Shown piece by piece: positions 17,030 to 25,797 of a stretch of 49,028 nt of DNA; within the stretch, counting starts at the first letter, position 1; each line of letters begins with the position of its first letter. The position numbers and the translations under genes were made by a program. Origin of the DNA: Gammaproteobacteria bacterium (GTDB lineage Bacteria > Pseudomonadota > Gammaproteobacteria > Xanthomonadales > SZUA-5); NCBI GenBank assembly GCA_030430155.1, contig JAUIFV010000012.1, forward strand, positions 1-49,028. The letters are read 5' to 3'. The notes under the pieces were generated by a model that saw only the letters and a program-made list of their open reading frames with translations, had not been told where the DNA came from and did no database searches.

Positions 17030-17094
17030 CTTAGCTCTGGGTGGCATCCAGCGCATCGCCTATCGTCTTAGCCCACTGGACTAGAGGCAGCAAC

Positions 17095-17634
17095 ATGAAA
17101 GCGCTCAAGGTGAAACGAAGCATGCCCAAAGCGGCGACGCTGCGCAGACTCATCAATCTCTGGCCGCCGTTTCTGTTTGCCGGAATTCGGGTTCTGGAGT
17201 TCGACTCCGACTTCGATCATGTACGAGTTCGGCTGCGCTCACGACTGCTGACTCGCAATTACGTCGGCACTCACTTTGGCGGCAGCCTGTTCGCAATGAC
17301 CGACCCGTTCTGGATGCTGCTGATGATGCGCCGCCTTGGGCACGGCTATCGCGTCTGGGACCGAGCGGCAAGCATCGAGTTCATCGCTGCTGTGCGCGAG
17401 CCGGTCTACGCCAGTCTTGTCCTGCCTGAGCACTGCGTCGGCGCGATTCAGCATGCCTGTCGCAGCGGCGAACCCGTCACTCGCTGGTTCGAAGCACCGA
17501 TCGAAACGGCCGACGGAGTGCTCGTCGCCCGCGTTCGCAAACAGCTCTTCGTGCGCGCCCACAGGGTCGAAGAATGCCAATCCGAATCCAACCCCGCCCG
17601 GCCCGTTGACACCGATGTGACGGGCCTCACATAA
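17095..17634 (+). CDS. DUF4442 hotdog-fold (PaaI thioesterase-like) protein
   Basis: 179 residues from the ATG at 17095, preceded by a good ribosome site (AGAGGC). The core, NLWPPFLFAGIRV through YVGTHFGGSLFAMTDPFWML, matches the DUF4442 pattern, a hotdog fold related to acyl-CoA thioesterases. The later RAASIEFIAAVREPV and RVRKQLFVR strands fit the same fold. No catalytic proof can be read from the sequence. It is divergent from the GlxA-type regulator and is followed 20 bases later by the OsmC-like gene, probably in the same transcript. Confidence 0.75.
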   Translation: MKALKVKRSMPKAATLRRLINLWPPFLFAGIRVLEFDSDFDHVRVRLRSRLLTRNYVGTHFGGSLFAMTDPFWMLLMMRRLGHGYRVWDRAASIEFIAAVREPVYASLVLPEHCVGAIQHACRSGEPVTRWFEAPIETADGVLVARVRKQLFVRAHRVEECQSESNPARPVDTDVTGLT

Positions 17635-17654
17635 GAGAATCAAGGAGTTAACTG

Positions 17655-18329
17655 ATGAAAGCAACAATACGGTCATCTATCGCCGCGCTGGTTTTGGGCT
17701 GCGCACTTTCGCAAAGTAGCGATGCAGTGAACCCGGAGCTGGCTGCAGCTACGGCAGTGGAGAAAGGGATCGATCTGGCCCGCTACCACGAGATCGTAGC
17801 GGACATTCGGAACAATCCTGCACATGGCGAGATCGAGTTTCGCGCGAGCGGCGAAAGTGGACAGATCGCCTACCACAGCACCGCTCGCATCGGCCCCTAC
17901 ATGGCCGGCGGCCAGGAGCTCGGCCAGACTCGCGACTACCGGCTGCACCTGGGCTTGCCGGTCGAGCTACAGGGCGACGTTCTTAGGCCCGTGGATCGCA
18001 TAGAGCCGATCGAGCTGGCGCTGGCTGGGCTGGCGGACTGTGTCATCGGAACGGTCGCCGTTCATGCAGCGATCAATGGAATTCGGGTCGACCAGATTTC
18101 CGCTACCGTGCGCGCGCCGCTCAATCTGCGTGTGCTCCTGGGTATCGACGGCATCGACCGCAGCGATAAGACCTACGGCAAGCTCTCTATCGACATGGAG
18201 ATCAAGGGACCCGAGCTGACCGAGACGCAACGACTATTCCTGCAGGAGCAGATGAAACGCTCGCCGGTATTCAATCTGCTCTCGTTAGCTCACCAAACCA
18301 CTACCGCGGTGCGCATCGCCAAGCCTTGA
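17655..18329 (+). CDS. exported OsmC/Ohr-like protein
   Basis: 224 residues; AAGGAG lies 8 bases before the ATG. Residues 1-24 form a signal sequence (KATIRSSIAALVLGCALS); VLGC could be a lipobox, or cleavage may follow SSDA. The body is OsmC-like: the helix IELALAGLADCVIGTVAVHA carries the expected Cys129, and the C-terminal GKLSIDMEIKGPELTETQR strand/helix pair fits. At the place of the second peroxidatic Cys the sequence reads RSPVFNLL, i.e. Ser203, as in some OsmC subfamilies. OsmC proteins are normally cytoplasmic thiol peroxidases; an exported, one-cysteine form points to another role. It probably shares a transcript with the DUF4442 gene. Confidence 0.78.
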   Translation: MKATIRSSIAALVLGCALSQSSDAVNPELAAATAVEKGIDLARYHEIVADIRNNPAHGEIEFRASGESGQIAYHSTARIGPYMAGGQELGQTRDYRLHLGLPVELQGDVLRPVDRIEPIELALAGLADCVIGTVAVHAAINGIRVDQISATVRAPLNLRVLLGIDGIDRSDKTYGKLSIDMEIKGPELTETQRLFLQEQMKRSPVFNLLSLAHQTTTAVRIAKP

Positions 18330-18468
18330 CGAGTTCCACCCGACACCGTCGGGAGTCCCATACATCGAAGCGCTTTCAAAGCATCAATCAGCTTTCCTCG
18401 GAAATCGACCAGCCCTAGGCCAAGCGAGATCACACGCTGTAGCTCCCCAACCCATGAGGATTACAACG

Positions 18469-19761
18469 ATGTTGCGATGGATGCTTATCTTGCTGCTGCC
18501 GTGCCTGGCCTGGGCACAACCGCCATTGCCTTTTCCTGAAGCGGCGTACCTGCAGCGGGTCTGGCAGGACGCGCGAGGCGGGGTCTATTCGGTCATTCCG
18601 TCCAAGGACGGGGTGCTGCGGATCACCCGCTTCAGCGACGGCGCCAGCTTTCGTTATCAGATGGACAACGGGCAGATGATCCGGCGCCCGGCCGACGCGC
18701 CGCTGCCGGTGTTTGCCGAGCAACAGATCGAGTTCGATGGCCAGCTGCTGCAGCCGTTGCCGCACACGCTGGAGGAGATCTGGTTCGACAGCGCTGGTGT
18801 GCGCCTGTACGGAATGCTGGTGAGCCCGATCAGCGCCACGCCGGTGCCGGCGGTGGTGGTTGCGCATGGTTCCGGAAAGGACGCGGCCACCGACTACTAC
18901 TTCGAACCGGCGGTCTATCTGCAGGCCGAGGTGGCCACGCTGCTGTTCGACAAGCGCGGCACCGGGCGCTCGGGCGGCGACTATAGCCATGATTTTGTGC
19001 AGCTGGCCGCGGATCTGTCGGCGGCACTGTCGGTGTTGGAAGACCGGCCAGAAATAGACGCCAAACGGCTAGGCGTGGTTGGCCTCAGTCAGGGCGTCTA
19101 CGTCGCGCTGCAGGCCGCTGCGGATCCGCGCATCCGTTTCCTGATCGCTGGCTACGGGATGCTGGAATCGCCGCTGGCCGAGGACCTTCAGGAAACCCGG
19201 CAGAAGTTCGAGGCCGCCTATCCAAATCTGGACTGGTCGGAATTTGAACCCTTTGCCCAGGCCTGCGGATTGGCCTTTGGCGCCCGTCAGGATGCGCAGT
19301 GGAAGGCGGTCAAGCAGGGCCGCCGGACCTGGCGCAAGCGGGTGGATGCCGAGCACTTGGCCGGCACCATGACCGGTGACGGCTGCCTGCGCTACGGTCC
19401 GATGTTGCTCAAGGCTTTCGGACGACGCCAGCTGCCGCCGGGACTGGACTGGGACTTCGACGCCAACGCCAGGGCCGCGGCGCTGAGCATACCGACTCTG
19501 TTCCAGTTCGGCGAAGCCGACACGGAAGCACCCAGCGCCAGCTCGATCCACAAAATTCGGGACTACATCGCCGCCGGCAAGCCGTTCACCATCAAGACCT
19601 ATGCCGGCGCCGATCACGGCATGAAGGTGTGGTTGAACGAAGTCGACGGGGTGCGCAATTATCGGGTCCACCCGGACTACATCGCCGATCAGATCAGCTG
19701 GCTGCGGACCCAGCTGGGAGCCCTGGGAGCCCCGCTCGAGCGCACTGCCCAATCTCGCTAG
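18469..19761 (+). CDS. secreted alpha/beta-hydrolase (dienelactone-hydrolase/S9-like)
   Basis: 430 residues. The ATG at 18469 is preferred over 18454 because GAGGA lies 8 bases upstream. A signal peptide (MLRWMLILLLPCLAWA) is followed by about 110 residues without motifs, then a hydrolase fold: VVVAHGSGKDAATDYYF (oxyanion region), LLFDKRGTGRSGG, the nucleophile elbow GLSQG (S207), the acid in FGEADTEAPS and the His in GADHGM. Long insert sequences sit between the nucleophile and the acid. Substrate unknown; a periplasmic esterase or peptidase is most likely. The next gene, a membrane AraC regulator, starts 26 bases after its stop. Confidence 0.82.
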   Translation: MLRWMLILLLPCLAWAQPPLPFPEAAYLQRVWQDARGGVYSVIPSKDGVLRITRFSDGASFRYQMDNGQMIRRPADAPLPVFAEQQIEFDGQLLQPLPHTLEEIWFDSAGVRLYGMLVSPISATPVPAVVVAHGSGKDAATDYYFEPAVYLQAEVATLLFDKRGTGRSGGDYSHDFVQLAADLSAALSVLEDRPEIDAKRLGVVGLSQGVYVALQAAADPRIRFLIAGYGMLESPLAEDLQETRQKFEAAYPNLDWSEFEPFAQACGLAFGARQDAQWKAVKQGRRTWRKRVDAEHLAGTMTGDGCLRYGPMLLKAFGRRQLPPGLDWDFDANARAAALSIPTLFQFGEADTEAPSASSIHKIRDYIAAGKPFTIKTYAGADHGMKVWLNEVDGVRNYRVHPDYIADQISWLRTQLGALGAPLERTAQSR

Positions 19762-19786
19762 CGCGGCCTGCGCCCTCTACCTGCTG

Positions 19787-20824
19787 TTGGCGATCCTGGC
19801 CTGGACCCGGATCGCCGACCGCAGTCTGCGCCGCTACCTGAGCAGCTGGCTGCTGTGCCTGGGCTGCCTGGCGGCGGCGCCTTTCTACCGCGCCGAGGTG
19901 CTCAGCCCGAACTGGCTCTGGCTGCAGACTTTGGTCTACACCGGCGCCAACCTGCTGGTGCTGAGCAGCACCCTTCTGGCGTGGCGCTTGTTCGAGGATC
20001 AGCCGCGGCTGCCGGGCTGGGCTTTCTGGCCCGGGCTGGCCGGGCAGCTGATCGACAGCTACGACTTCCATGTCAGCGCCGCCGGCAACTGGCCCAACAG
20101 CGACGGTCTGATCCTGATCTTCGAGACCCTGCCACAGCTGATCAAGCTGGCCTACGTGGTCGCGATAATCGTCGCCATCGTGCGCAGCCTGCGCGTCGAT
20201 CTGCTGCGCGGCCGCTTTCGCCTGCGCTATCTGGCGCTGCTCGCTGGCGCCCTGATCGGCGTGGAGATGCTGCTGCTGGAGAACCTGGTCGGCATCTATA
20301 CCCGACTGCCCTACGATCCCGCCGGCTTCCACCTGCTCTGGCAGCTGGGTCTGGCGCTGTGGCTGGGACTGCGCATGCTCGATGTGAACAAGCAGGTGGA
20401 CCAGGACTATGCGCTGGCCGACAGTGAGAGCCTGCCCAGCTATCCGCGCATTCAGTGGTCAGCGAAACTGGAACAGCTGCGCCCGTTGATGGAGGAGCAG
20501 GCGGTGTATCGCGATCCCGGCCTGAGCGTGGACAGCCTCGCCGCGCGGCTGCAGATGCCGGCCTACCGGCTGCGCCAACTGATCAACGGCGAGCTGGGCT
20601 ATCGCAACTTCAACGTGTTCTTAAACGACCACCGGATAGCCGCCGCCGCTCGCGATTTGGCCGATACGGAACGCGACCATTTGCCGATACTCACCATCGC
20701 CATGGACGTGGGATTCGGTTCGCTGGCGCCTTTCAATCGAGCCTTCAAAGAGCGCCTTGGTCAGACACCCAGCGAGTATCGGGCTGAACGGCGCCGGGAA
20801 CGTGAACGCAGCGGGACTCCCTGA
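19787..20824 (+). CDS. membrane-bound AraC-family regulator
   Basis: 345 residues from TTG 19787, the only standard start in this frame; the frame is open upstream and CTG codons (19745, 19781, 19784) would add residues of the first membrane segment. About 200 residues of N-terminal membrane helices (WLLCLGCLAAAPFY, LQTLVYTGANLLVL, LIKLAYVVAIIVAIV, YLALLAGALIGVEML) are followed by an AraC helix-turn-helix (LSVDSLAARLQMPAYRLRQL and LTIAMDVGFGSLAPFNRAF). It probably senses a signal at the membrane and controls nearby genes such as the preceding hydrolase. Confidence 0.82.
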   Translation: MAILAWTRIADRSLRRYLSSWLLCLGCLAAAPFYRAEVLSPNWLWLQTLVYTGANLLVLSSTLLAWRLFEDQPRLPGWAFWPGLAGQLIDSYDFHVSAAGNWPNSDGLILIFETLPQLIKLAYVVAIIVAIVRSLRVDLLRGRFRLRYLALLAGALIGVEMLLLENLVGIYTRLPYDPAGFHLLWQLGLALWLGLRMLDVNKQVDQDYALADSESLPSYPRIQWSAKLEQLRPLMEEQAVYRDPGLSVDSLAARLQMPAYRLRQLINGELGYRNFNVFLNDHRIAAAARDLADTERDHLPILTIAMDVGFGSLAPFNRAFKERLGQTPSEYRAERRRERERSGTP

Positions 20825-20837
20825 CTGCGGCTCGCGC

Positions 20838-21551
20838 CTACTCGCGCCAGTGCTTGGCGCCGAGGAAGATCACCCTGAGCTGGCGGACGAAGTTGTCGAC
20901 GATTTCCTGCTCCTGCACCGGCCGGTTACGGGGCAGGTCGAGGATGTCGGAGGCGGCGTTGAGCATGGTGGTCACCACCAGCCCGCAGATCATCTGCAGA
21001 CTGGCGCTGGACAGATCCGGGAGCACGCCCAGGGCACGCAGATCCTGCGCCATTTCCGAGGCGAAATGGCCGTCTTCGGTGCGGATGGCGTCGCGCAGGA
21101 TGCGTGAGCCGCCGGCGCGCTCGGCGGCGATGAAGCGAAATACCAGTGCCCGCTCCTCGACAAAGCGCTTATAGATCAGCACCGACCCGCGCAGCATGTC
21201 AGTGGGCGGAATGCCGTCGCGGCGGGCTTCACGCAGCAGCCGGCGCAGGGTCACTCCACCCATCTCCACCAGCGCCAGGCCGAGTTCGTCCAGATCGCGA
21301 AAGTGGCGGTAGTAGGCCGCCGGCACCACGCCCGCTTCGCGGGTGATTTCGCGCAGGCTAAGCGAGGTGTAGCTGCGACCGCGGCCGATTAGCGCCAGCG
21401 CGCCGTCGATCAAGCGCTGCCGGGTCAGCTCCTTGCGCTCGAGTCGGGTTGTGGGCCCGTCGCTCTCGCTACGGGGCAAAGTTGCGCGCGCGGTCAAACT
21501 GCCTCCGTAGGGCTTTGCGGATTCCGCGTTCCAGTATAGGCCCAGGAGCAT
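20838..21551 (-). CDS. desT: TetR-family repressor of the DesT/FabR type
   Basis: 237 residues from the ATG at 21551. A longer frame to 21641 would run through the operator and into the neighbouring gene, so it is less likely; TTG codons near 21495 are other options. The DNA-binding part (LSLREITREAGVVPAAYYRHF followed by RDLDELGLALVE; position about 55-100) closely follows E. coli FabR and Pseudomonas DesT, which sense acyl-CoA saturation and repress unsaturated fatty-acid genes. It is divergent from the reductase-desaturase operon, as DesT is from desCB, and a perfect palindrome lies between them. Confidence 0.85.
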   Translation of the reverse strand: MLLGLYWNAESAKPYGGSLTARATLPRSESDGPTTRLERKELTRQRLIDGALALIGRGRSYTSLSLREITREAGVVPAAYYRHFRDLDELGLALVEMGGVTLRRLLREARRDGIPPTDMLRGSVLIYKRFVEERALVFRFIAAERAGGSRILRDAIRTEDGHFASEMAQDLRALGVLPDLSSASLQMICGLVVTTMLNAASDILDLPRNRPVQEQEIVDNFVRQLRVIFLGAKHWRE

Positions 21552-21586
21552 CTCGTCGTCTGGAGTGGAAACTCTAGCGGTTTTGA

Positions 21587-21602
21587 GTGAACATATGTTC
21601 AC
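21587..21602. promoter_or_regulatory. DesT-type operator palindrome
   Basis: GTGAACATATGTTCAC is a perfect 16-bp palindrome between the repressor gene (starts 21551, minus) and the reductase gene (starts 21624, plus). It agrees with the known DesT site, whose left half is GTGAAC. It could control both directions. Confidence 0.78.
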
Positions 21603-21623
21603 CGAAATAGGATAGAGATCGCC

Positions 21624-22754
21624 GTGTCCGGTTCCGATCAAGGGAGCTCCCAGCCTTCCACGATGCGCGCCATGGGTGGAGCCATGCTCAGGCTATGGCG
21701 CCACCCGTTGCTGGCGCCGCTCAATGACGCCTACGCCTGGGAGCGCATCGGCCGCCTGCTGCGCGGCGACTTCTCGCTGACTGGCGTACGTGCCACTGTG
21801 GTCGCCGTGGAGCAGCATCAGCCCGACCTGAAGAGCATCTGGCTGCGCCCCAACCGGCGCTTTCGCGGGTTCCTGCCAGGGCAGCATGTGGCGCTGGAGC
21901 TGACGGTGATCGGCGTACAGCAAACTCGCTGCTTCAGCTGCTCGCAGGCACCAAGGGCCGATGGCCTGATTCGATTGACCATCAAGCGCCAGCCGGGCGG
22001 CGCGGTCTCGACCGCAGCGCATCGACTGGAAGTTGGCCAGGCGGTGGGTTTAAGTCAGGCCCAGGGCCATTTCACACCGCCTCCGGGCGACCAGCCGCTG
22101 CTGCTGATCAGCGCCGGCAGCGGGGTGACTCCGATGCTGGCGATAGTGCAGGAACTGGCCGAGGCGGCGAGCTCCCGATCTGTCGCCCTGATCCATTGCG
22201 GCAATGGCGGCAACGGGATTGCCTGCGCCGACGAGCTACGCTCGCTGGCCGAACGCTGGCCAGGCTTACAGTTGCATCTGTATGACTCGTCCGCCTCGGG
22301 TCGGCTGCGCTCGGAACAGATTGCCGCCTGTGTGCCCGACTGGCAGCAGCGGTATGCCATGGTCTGCGGCCCAGAGGGATTCATGGCGATGGTCCGCCAG
22401 CACTACGCCGAGCGCCCAAAGCAGTTGCAGCAGGAGCACTTCGGCTATGCCGCCGCACCTGTGTCCGATGACGCTCCACTGCACACCGTGCGCTTGGGGC
22501 AACCGGAACAAGTGTTCACTGCAGCTGCCGGGCAAAGCCTGCTCGATGCCGCGCGGGCGGCAGGCATGCAGCCACGTTACGGTTGCGGCAAGGGCATCTG
22601 CCGCAGCTGCCAATGCCGCAAGCGCAGCGGCAGCGTGCGCAATCTGCTTACGGGTGCGATTTCCGGCAACGGTGAAGAACTGATCCAGCTGTGCATCTCC
22701 ACGCCGCTGAGCGCGCTGCAGCTGGATGCCCAAGCGACAGGAGCCGCCCGATGA
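21624..22754 (+). CDS. desC: flavin-dependent ferredoxin reductase with C-terminal 2Fe-2S domain (DesC-like)
   Basis: 376 residues from a GTG at 21624 (AGGATAG upstream); ATG codons at 21663 and later are alternatives. The order is a flavin-binding barrel (R102-CFS motif), an NAD(P)H-binding lobe (LLLISAGSGVTPMLAIVQEL, about 158-178), and a plant-type ferredoxin domain with Cys321, 326, 329 and 357 (C-X4-C-X2-C-X27-C). It passes electrons from NAD(P)H to the acyl-CoA desaturase encoded next. The stop overlaps the desaturase start (ATGA). This matches the DesC-DesB pair of Pseudomonas regulated by DesT. Confidence 0.88.
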   Translation: MSGSDQGSSQPSTMRAMGGAMLRLWRHPLLAPLNDAYAWERIGRLLRGDFSLTGVRATVVAVEQHQPDLKSIWLRPNRRFRGFLPGQHVALELTVIGVQQTRCFSCSQAPRADGLIRLTIKRQPGGAVSTAAHRLEVGQAVGLSQAQGHFTPPPGDQPLLLISAGSGVTPMLAIVQELAEAASSRSVALIHCGNGGNGIACADELRSLAERWPGLQLHLYDSSASGRLRSEQIAACVPDWQQRYAMVCGPEGFMAMVRQHYAERPKQLQQEHFGYAAAPVSDDAPLHTVRLGQPEQVFTAAAGQSLLDAARAAGMQPRYGCGKGICRSCQCRKRSGSVRNLLTGAISGNGEELIQLCISTPLSALQLDAQATGAAR

Positions 22755-23833
22755 GCAGCAAAGCGCATCTCGATCCGCAGTCGCTGGATGCGCTGGCCAG
22801 GGATCTGGATCAGCTGCGGGCCAGCGTGAACGACGACATCGGCGAACGTGATGCGCGCCATATCAAGCGCGTTCGCGGCGCCGCCCAGGCCGCCGCCATT
22901 AGCGGTCGCGGCCTGCTGATGTTCGGCTTCGGCCCGATCAGCTGGGTGCTGGGCGTGCTCAGTCTGGCCACGGCCAAGATCGTCGAGAACATGGAGATCG
23001 GCCACAACGTCATGCACGGTCAGTACGACTGGATGAACGATCCGACCCTGAGCTCGCAAAGCTACGAGTGGGACATCGTTTGCGACGGCGACCACTGGCG
23101 CCACTCGCACAACGTCGAACACCACGACCACACCAATATTGTCGGCAAGGATCACGACTACGGCTACGGCATGCTGCGGCTGACCGAAACCCAGCGCTGG
23201 TCGCCCTGGAATCTGCTACAGCCGCTTTGGTATCTGCTGCTGGCGATCAACTTCCAGTGGGGCGTAGCCATCCATGACATCAAGATCGGGCGCTACTTGA
23301 AGGGGCGAATGAGCAAGGCCGAGTTCCGCCAGCGCATGCGCCCCTTCCTGCGCAAGGCCGGTCGACAGCTGTTCAAGGACTATGTGCTGTTCCCCGCGCT
23401 CGCCTTCTGGCAGTGGCCGCGGGTATTGCTGGGCAACTTGCTGGCCAATCTGATTCGCAACCTGTGGACCAACGCGATCATCTTCTGCGGCCACTTCACC
23501 ACCGATGCGCATATCTACAGCCGCGAGGAGGTGCGCAACGAATCTCGCGGGCAGTGGTATTTGCGCCAGATCCAGGGCTCAAGCAACCTCGAAGGCGGCC
23601 GCTGGTTTCATCTGCTCAGCGGTCATTTGTCGCATCAGATCGAGCACCACCTGTTCCCCGACCTGCCCGCGCCGCGCTATGCGCAGATCGCGCCCAAGGT
23701 GCGGGAGATCTGCGCTCGCTACGGGATTCACTACAACACCGGCGGCTTCTGGAAGCAGTATTTCGGCGTGCTGGCACGGATGGCCAGACATGCGCTGCCG
23801 ACCAAACCCCGGATTGCCAGCCAAAGTGCATAG
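22751..23833 (+). CDS. desB: acyl-CoA/fatty-acid desaturase (DesB-like)
   Basis: 360 residues from the ATG at 22751, which overlaps the reductase stop. The three histidine boxes of membrane di-iron desaturases are intact: HNVMH (85-89), HWRHSHNVEHH (115-125) and HQIEHH (295-300). Hydrophobic segments lie between them (FGPISWVLGVLSLATAK; LWYLLLAINFQW; LANLIRNLWTNAIIF). It introduces a double bond into saturated acyl chains in the inner membrane, using electrons from the upstream reductase. Confidence 0.9.
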   Translation: MSSKAHLDPQSLDALARDLDQLRASVNDDIGERDARHIKRVRGAAQAAAISGRGLLMFGFGPISWVLGVLSLATAKIVENMEIGHNVMHGQYDWMNDPTLSSQSYEWDIVCDGDHWRHSHNVEHHDHTNIVGKDHDYGYGMLRLTETQRWSPWNLLQPLWYLLLAINFQWGVAIHDIKIGRYLKGRMSKAEFRQRMRPFLRKAGRQLFKDYVLFPALAFWQWPRVLLGNLLANLIRNLWTNAIIFCGHFTTDAHIYSREEVRNESRGQWYLRQIQGSSNLEGGRWFHLLSGHLSHQIEHHLFPDLPAPRYAQIAPKVREICARYGIHYNTGGFWKQYFGVLARMARHALPTKPRIASQSA

Positions 23834-23842
23834 GAGTCATTG

Positions 23843-25063
23843 ATGGCTACGCCAGCAGCGACCACCGACAGGGCCTCCAGCCCGCCATCGACTCACCTGC
23901 GCTGGTCGGATCTGCGCGCCGCTGCGGCCTTGAGCATCGACGCCACGCGCGGCATCACCGCACTGGTCGAGGGCGTGCATCAGGCCGTGCGCGGCCGACT
24001 CGGATTCGCGCCGGGTGATCACAGCCAACGCACCCGCGGCCTCACCGGCGCCGTCTATCGCAGCATCGACGGGATCATGGCCGGCATAGGCGGGGGTCTG
24101 GACGCCGCCCTCAAGCTGCTGAGCAACGACAAACAATCGGTCGCCGACTCGGATCGACGGCTGGCCTGGCTGGGCGTGATCAACGGGGTGATCGGGGACC
24201 ACCTGCAGGCCAGCGGCAGCAGCTTGGCGCTACCGATGGGCTTGCACCCGGCGACGCGGATGCGAAGAGCAACGCCAGTGAAGGGAACGCGGATTGCCGT
24301 GTTCATCCATGGCCTGTGCATGAGCGACCAGCACTGGCAGTCGGCCGAAACCGACCGCATCGACTACGGACGGGCGTTGCGAAAGCTCGGCTACACGCCG
24401 CTCTACCTGCGCTACAACACGGGCCTGCACATCTCAATCAACGGGCGCCAGTTGGCGCAAGTGCTGCAGACTTATGTCGATGCGCAAGACGCCTCAGTGG
24501 ACGAGATCTGCCTGATCGGCCACAGCATGGGCGGTTTGATTGCGCGCAGCGCGGCTCACTATGCCGAACAAGATCAGTTGCGCTGGCGCGCGTCGCTGAA
24601 AAGGATGGTCTTTCTGGGCACGCCGCATCATGGCTCGCGGCTGGAGCAGGCCGGTCATCAGGTCGATCAGCTGTTGGCGATCAACCGGTTCACTGCCCCC
24701 TTCACTCGTCTGGGCGGCATCCGCAGCAGCGGCATCCGCGATCTACGCCAAGGTTTTCTGATCGACGAGCACTGGTTGGATGCTGAGCAAGGGGCCGAGG
24801 TCGCGCCGGTTCCCTTGCCTAAGGACGTTCGCTCCCTGGCCATTGCCGCCACGACCGGCGATTGCCGCAATGCCCTGAGCGATCACCTCACCGGCGACGG
24901 TTTGGTGCCGGTGCTTAGCGCGCTGAGCCAGCACGCCGATCGAAGGCTCTGTTTGAATTTCGACGGCAGCGATGTGGTGGCCAATACGAGTCATCTACAG
25001 CTGCTGCGCGCAAAGCCGGTGAAGGATGCGATGCTGCACTGGCTGGGGAGGAAAGCCGATTAG
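23843..25063 (+). CDS. lipase-like alpha/beta-hydrolase
   Basis: 406 residues from the ATG at 23843, with TAGGAG 6 bases upstream and only 9 bases after the desaturase stop, so it belongs to the same operon. There is no signal peptide. A helical N-terminal 150 residues precede a lipase core: IAVFIHGLCMSDQHW (oxyanion), the elbow GHSMGG with S228, VFLGTPHHGSRLEQAGH (typical of PGAP1/triacylglycerol lipase-like proteins), an acid probably in LTGDGLVPV and a His in NTSHLQLL. It may release or remodel acyl chains for the desaturase; that link is inferred from the operon. Confidence 0.83.
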   Translation: MATPAATTDRASSPPSTHLRWSDLRAAAALSIDATRGITALVEGVHQAVRGRLGFAPGDHSQRTRGLTGAVYRSIDGIMAGIGGGLDAALKLLSNDKQSVADSDRRLAWLGVINGVIGDHLQASGSSLALPMGLHPATRMRRATPVKGTRIAVFIHGLCMSDQHWQSAETDRIDYGRALRKLGYTPLYLRYNTGLHISINGRQLAQVLQTYVDAQDASVDEICLIGHSMGGLIARSAAHYAEQDQLRWRASLKRMVFLGTPHHGSRLEQAGHQVDQLLAINRFTAPFTRLGGIRSSGIRDLRQGFLIDEHWLDAEQGAEVAPVPLPKDVRSLAIAATTGDCRNALSDHLTGDGLVPVLSALSQHADRRLCLNFDGSDVVANTSHLQLLRAKPVKDAMLHWLGRKAD

Positions 25064-25674
25064 CGCAACCGATGCCAGCGCTCGATGTCAAACTTCACCT
25101 GGGCCGGATTCCAACCGCTGACCACCTGCGCATCGACGCTGCCATCACTCAGCCCTTCGGGCCAGCCCAGGGTGGGCGATTGTTCGCCACCGGGGTAGTG
25201 CACATAGCCCACCGCGATGGCGGCATCGCCCCGGTCGGATTGCAACAGCCGCTTGGCAATCTGAAACTCCTGCCGGCCGTCGGCGCTGGAGGGGTGACTG
25301 CGCCAGCCGTCTTCTCGCCACAGCTGATCGGCAGGCTTCCAATCGTAGGTTTCGCTTTCGGGATCATAGCCATCGCCCCGCAGGCGATAGTGCGCCGTTC
25401 CCAGCTGCGCCGATGCGTGCAGTACTAGCACCACATCGCCCAAGGAAAGGAACACGCAGGCGAATCCGAATCCCTCGGTTGGAAAGCCATCGAGTCCGAG
25501 GTAGAAATCGCCATCGACATGTTTGAGCTGAACGCTGGCGCCCGATTGCAGCTCGAAGCGCTCAGAGCCTGCCCATTCGCCAGCTTCCAAAGTGCCATCG
25601 ACGCTGACCGGCGCAGCGGCAAGGGTGACGCCGTGCGCAACGAACGCCGCTATCGTCGAGAAGTACCGTCGCAT
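25060..25674 (-). CDS. exported CBM9/DOMON-like protein
   Basis: 204 residues from the ATG at 25674. An N-terminal signal peptide (MRRYFSTIAAFVAHGVTLAA, cut after APVS or nearby) precedes a domain beginning VDGTLEAGEWAGSERFEL. This start is typical of the family 9 carbohydrate-binding or DOMON-like beta-sandwich. Later strands include DFYLGLDGFPTEG and DAAIAVGYVHYPGG. No catalytic motif is seen. It converges on the lipase gene, overlapping it by 4 bases. Ligand unknown. Confidence 0.65.
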   Translation of the reverse strand: MRRYFSTIAAFVAHGVTLAAAPVSVDGTLEAGEWAGSERFELQSGASVQLKHVDGDFYLGLDGFPTEGFGFACVFLSLGDVVLVLHASAQLGTAHYRLRGDGYDPESETYDWKPADQLWREDGWRSHPSSADGRQEFQIAKRLLQSDRGDAAIAVGYVHYPGGEQSPTLGWPEGLSDGSVDAQVVSGWNPAQVKFDIERWHRLR

Positions 25675-25797
25675 GCTTGCCCACCAGGCTTGAACCAAGA
25701 GCAGCTTAGTGGCCCGCGAGCCATGGCATACGCGAAGCTCGAACGACCCGTCGCATTGCACGCTCTGATTATCTGATCTGCGACCGTAAGTTGCACT

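Noticed and set aside
20825-21641. Long version of the TetR-type gene starting at 21641
   Set aside because: It would translate through the operator palindrome and overlap the divergent reductase gene; family length fits the start at 21551.
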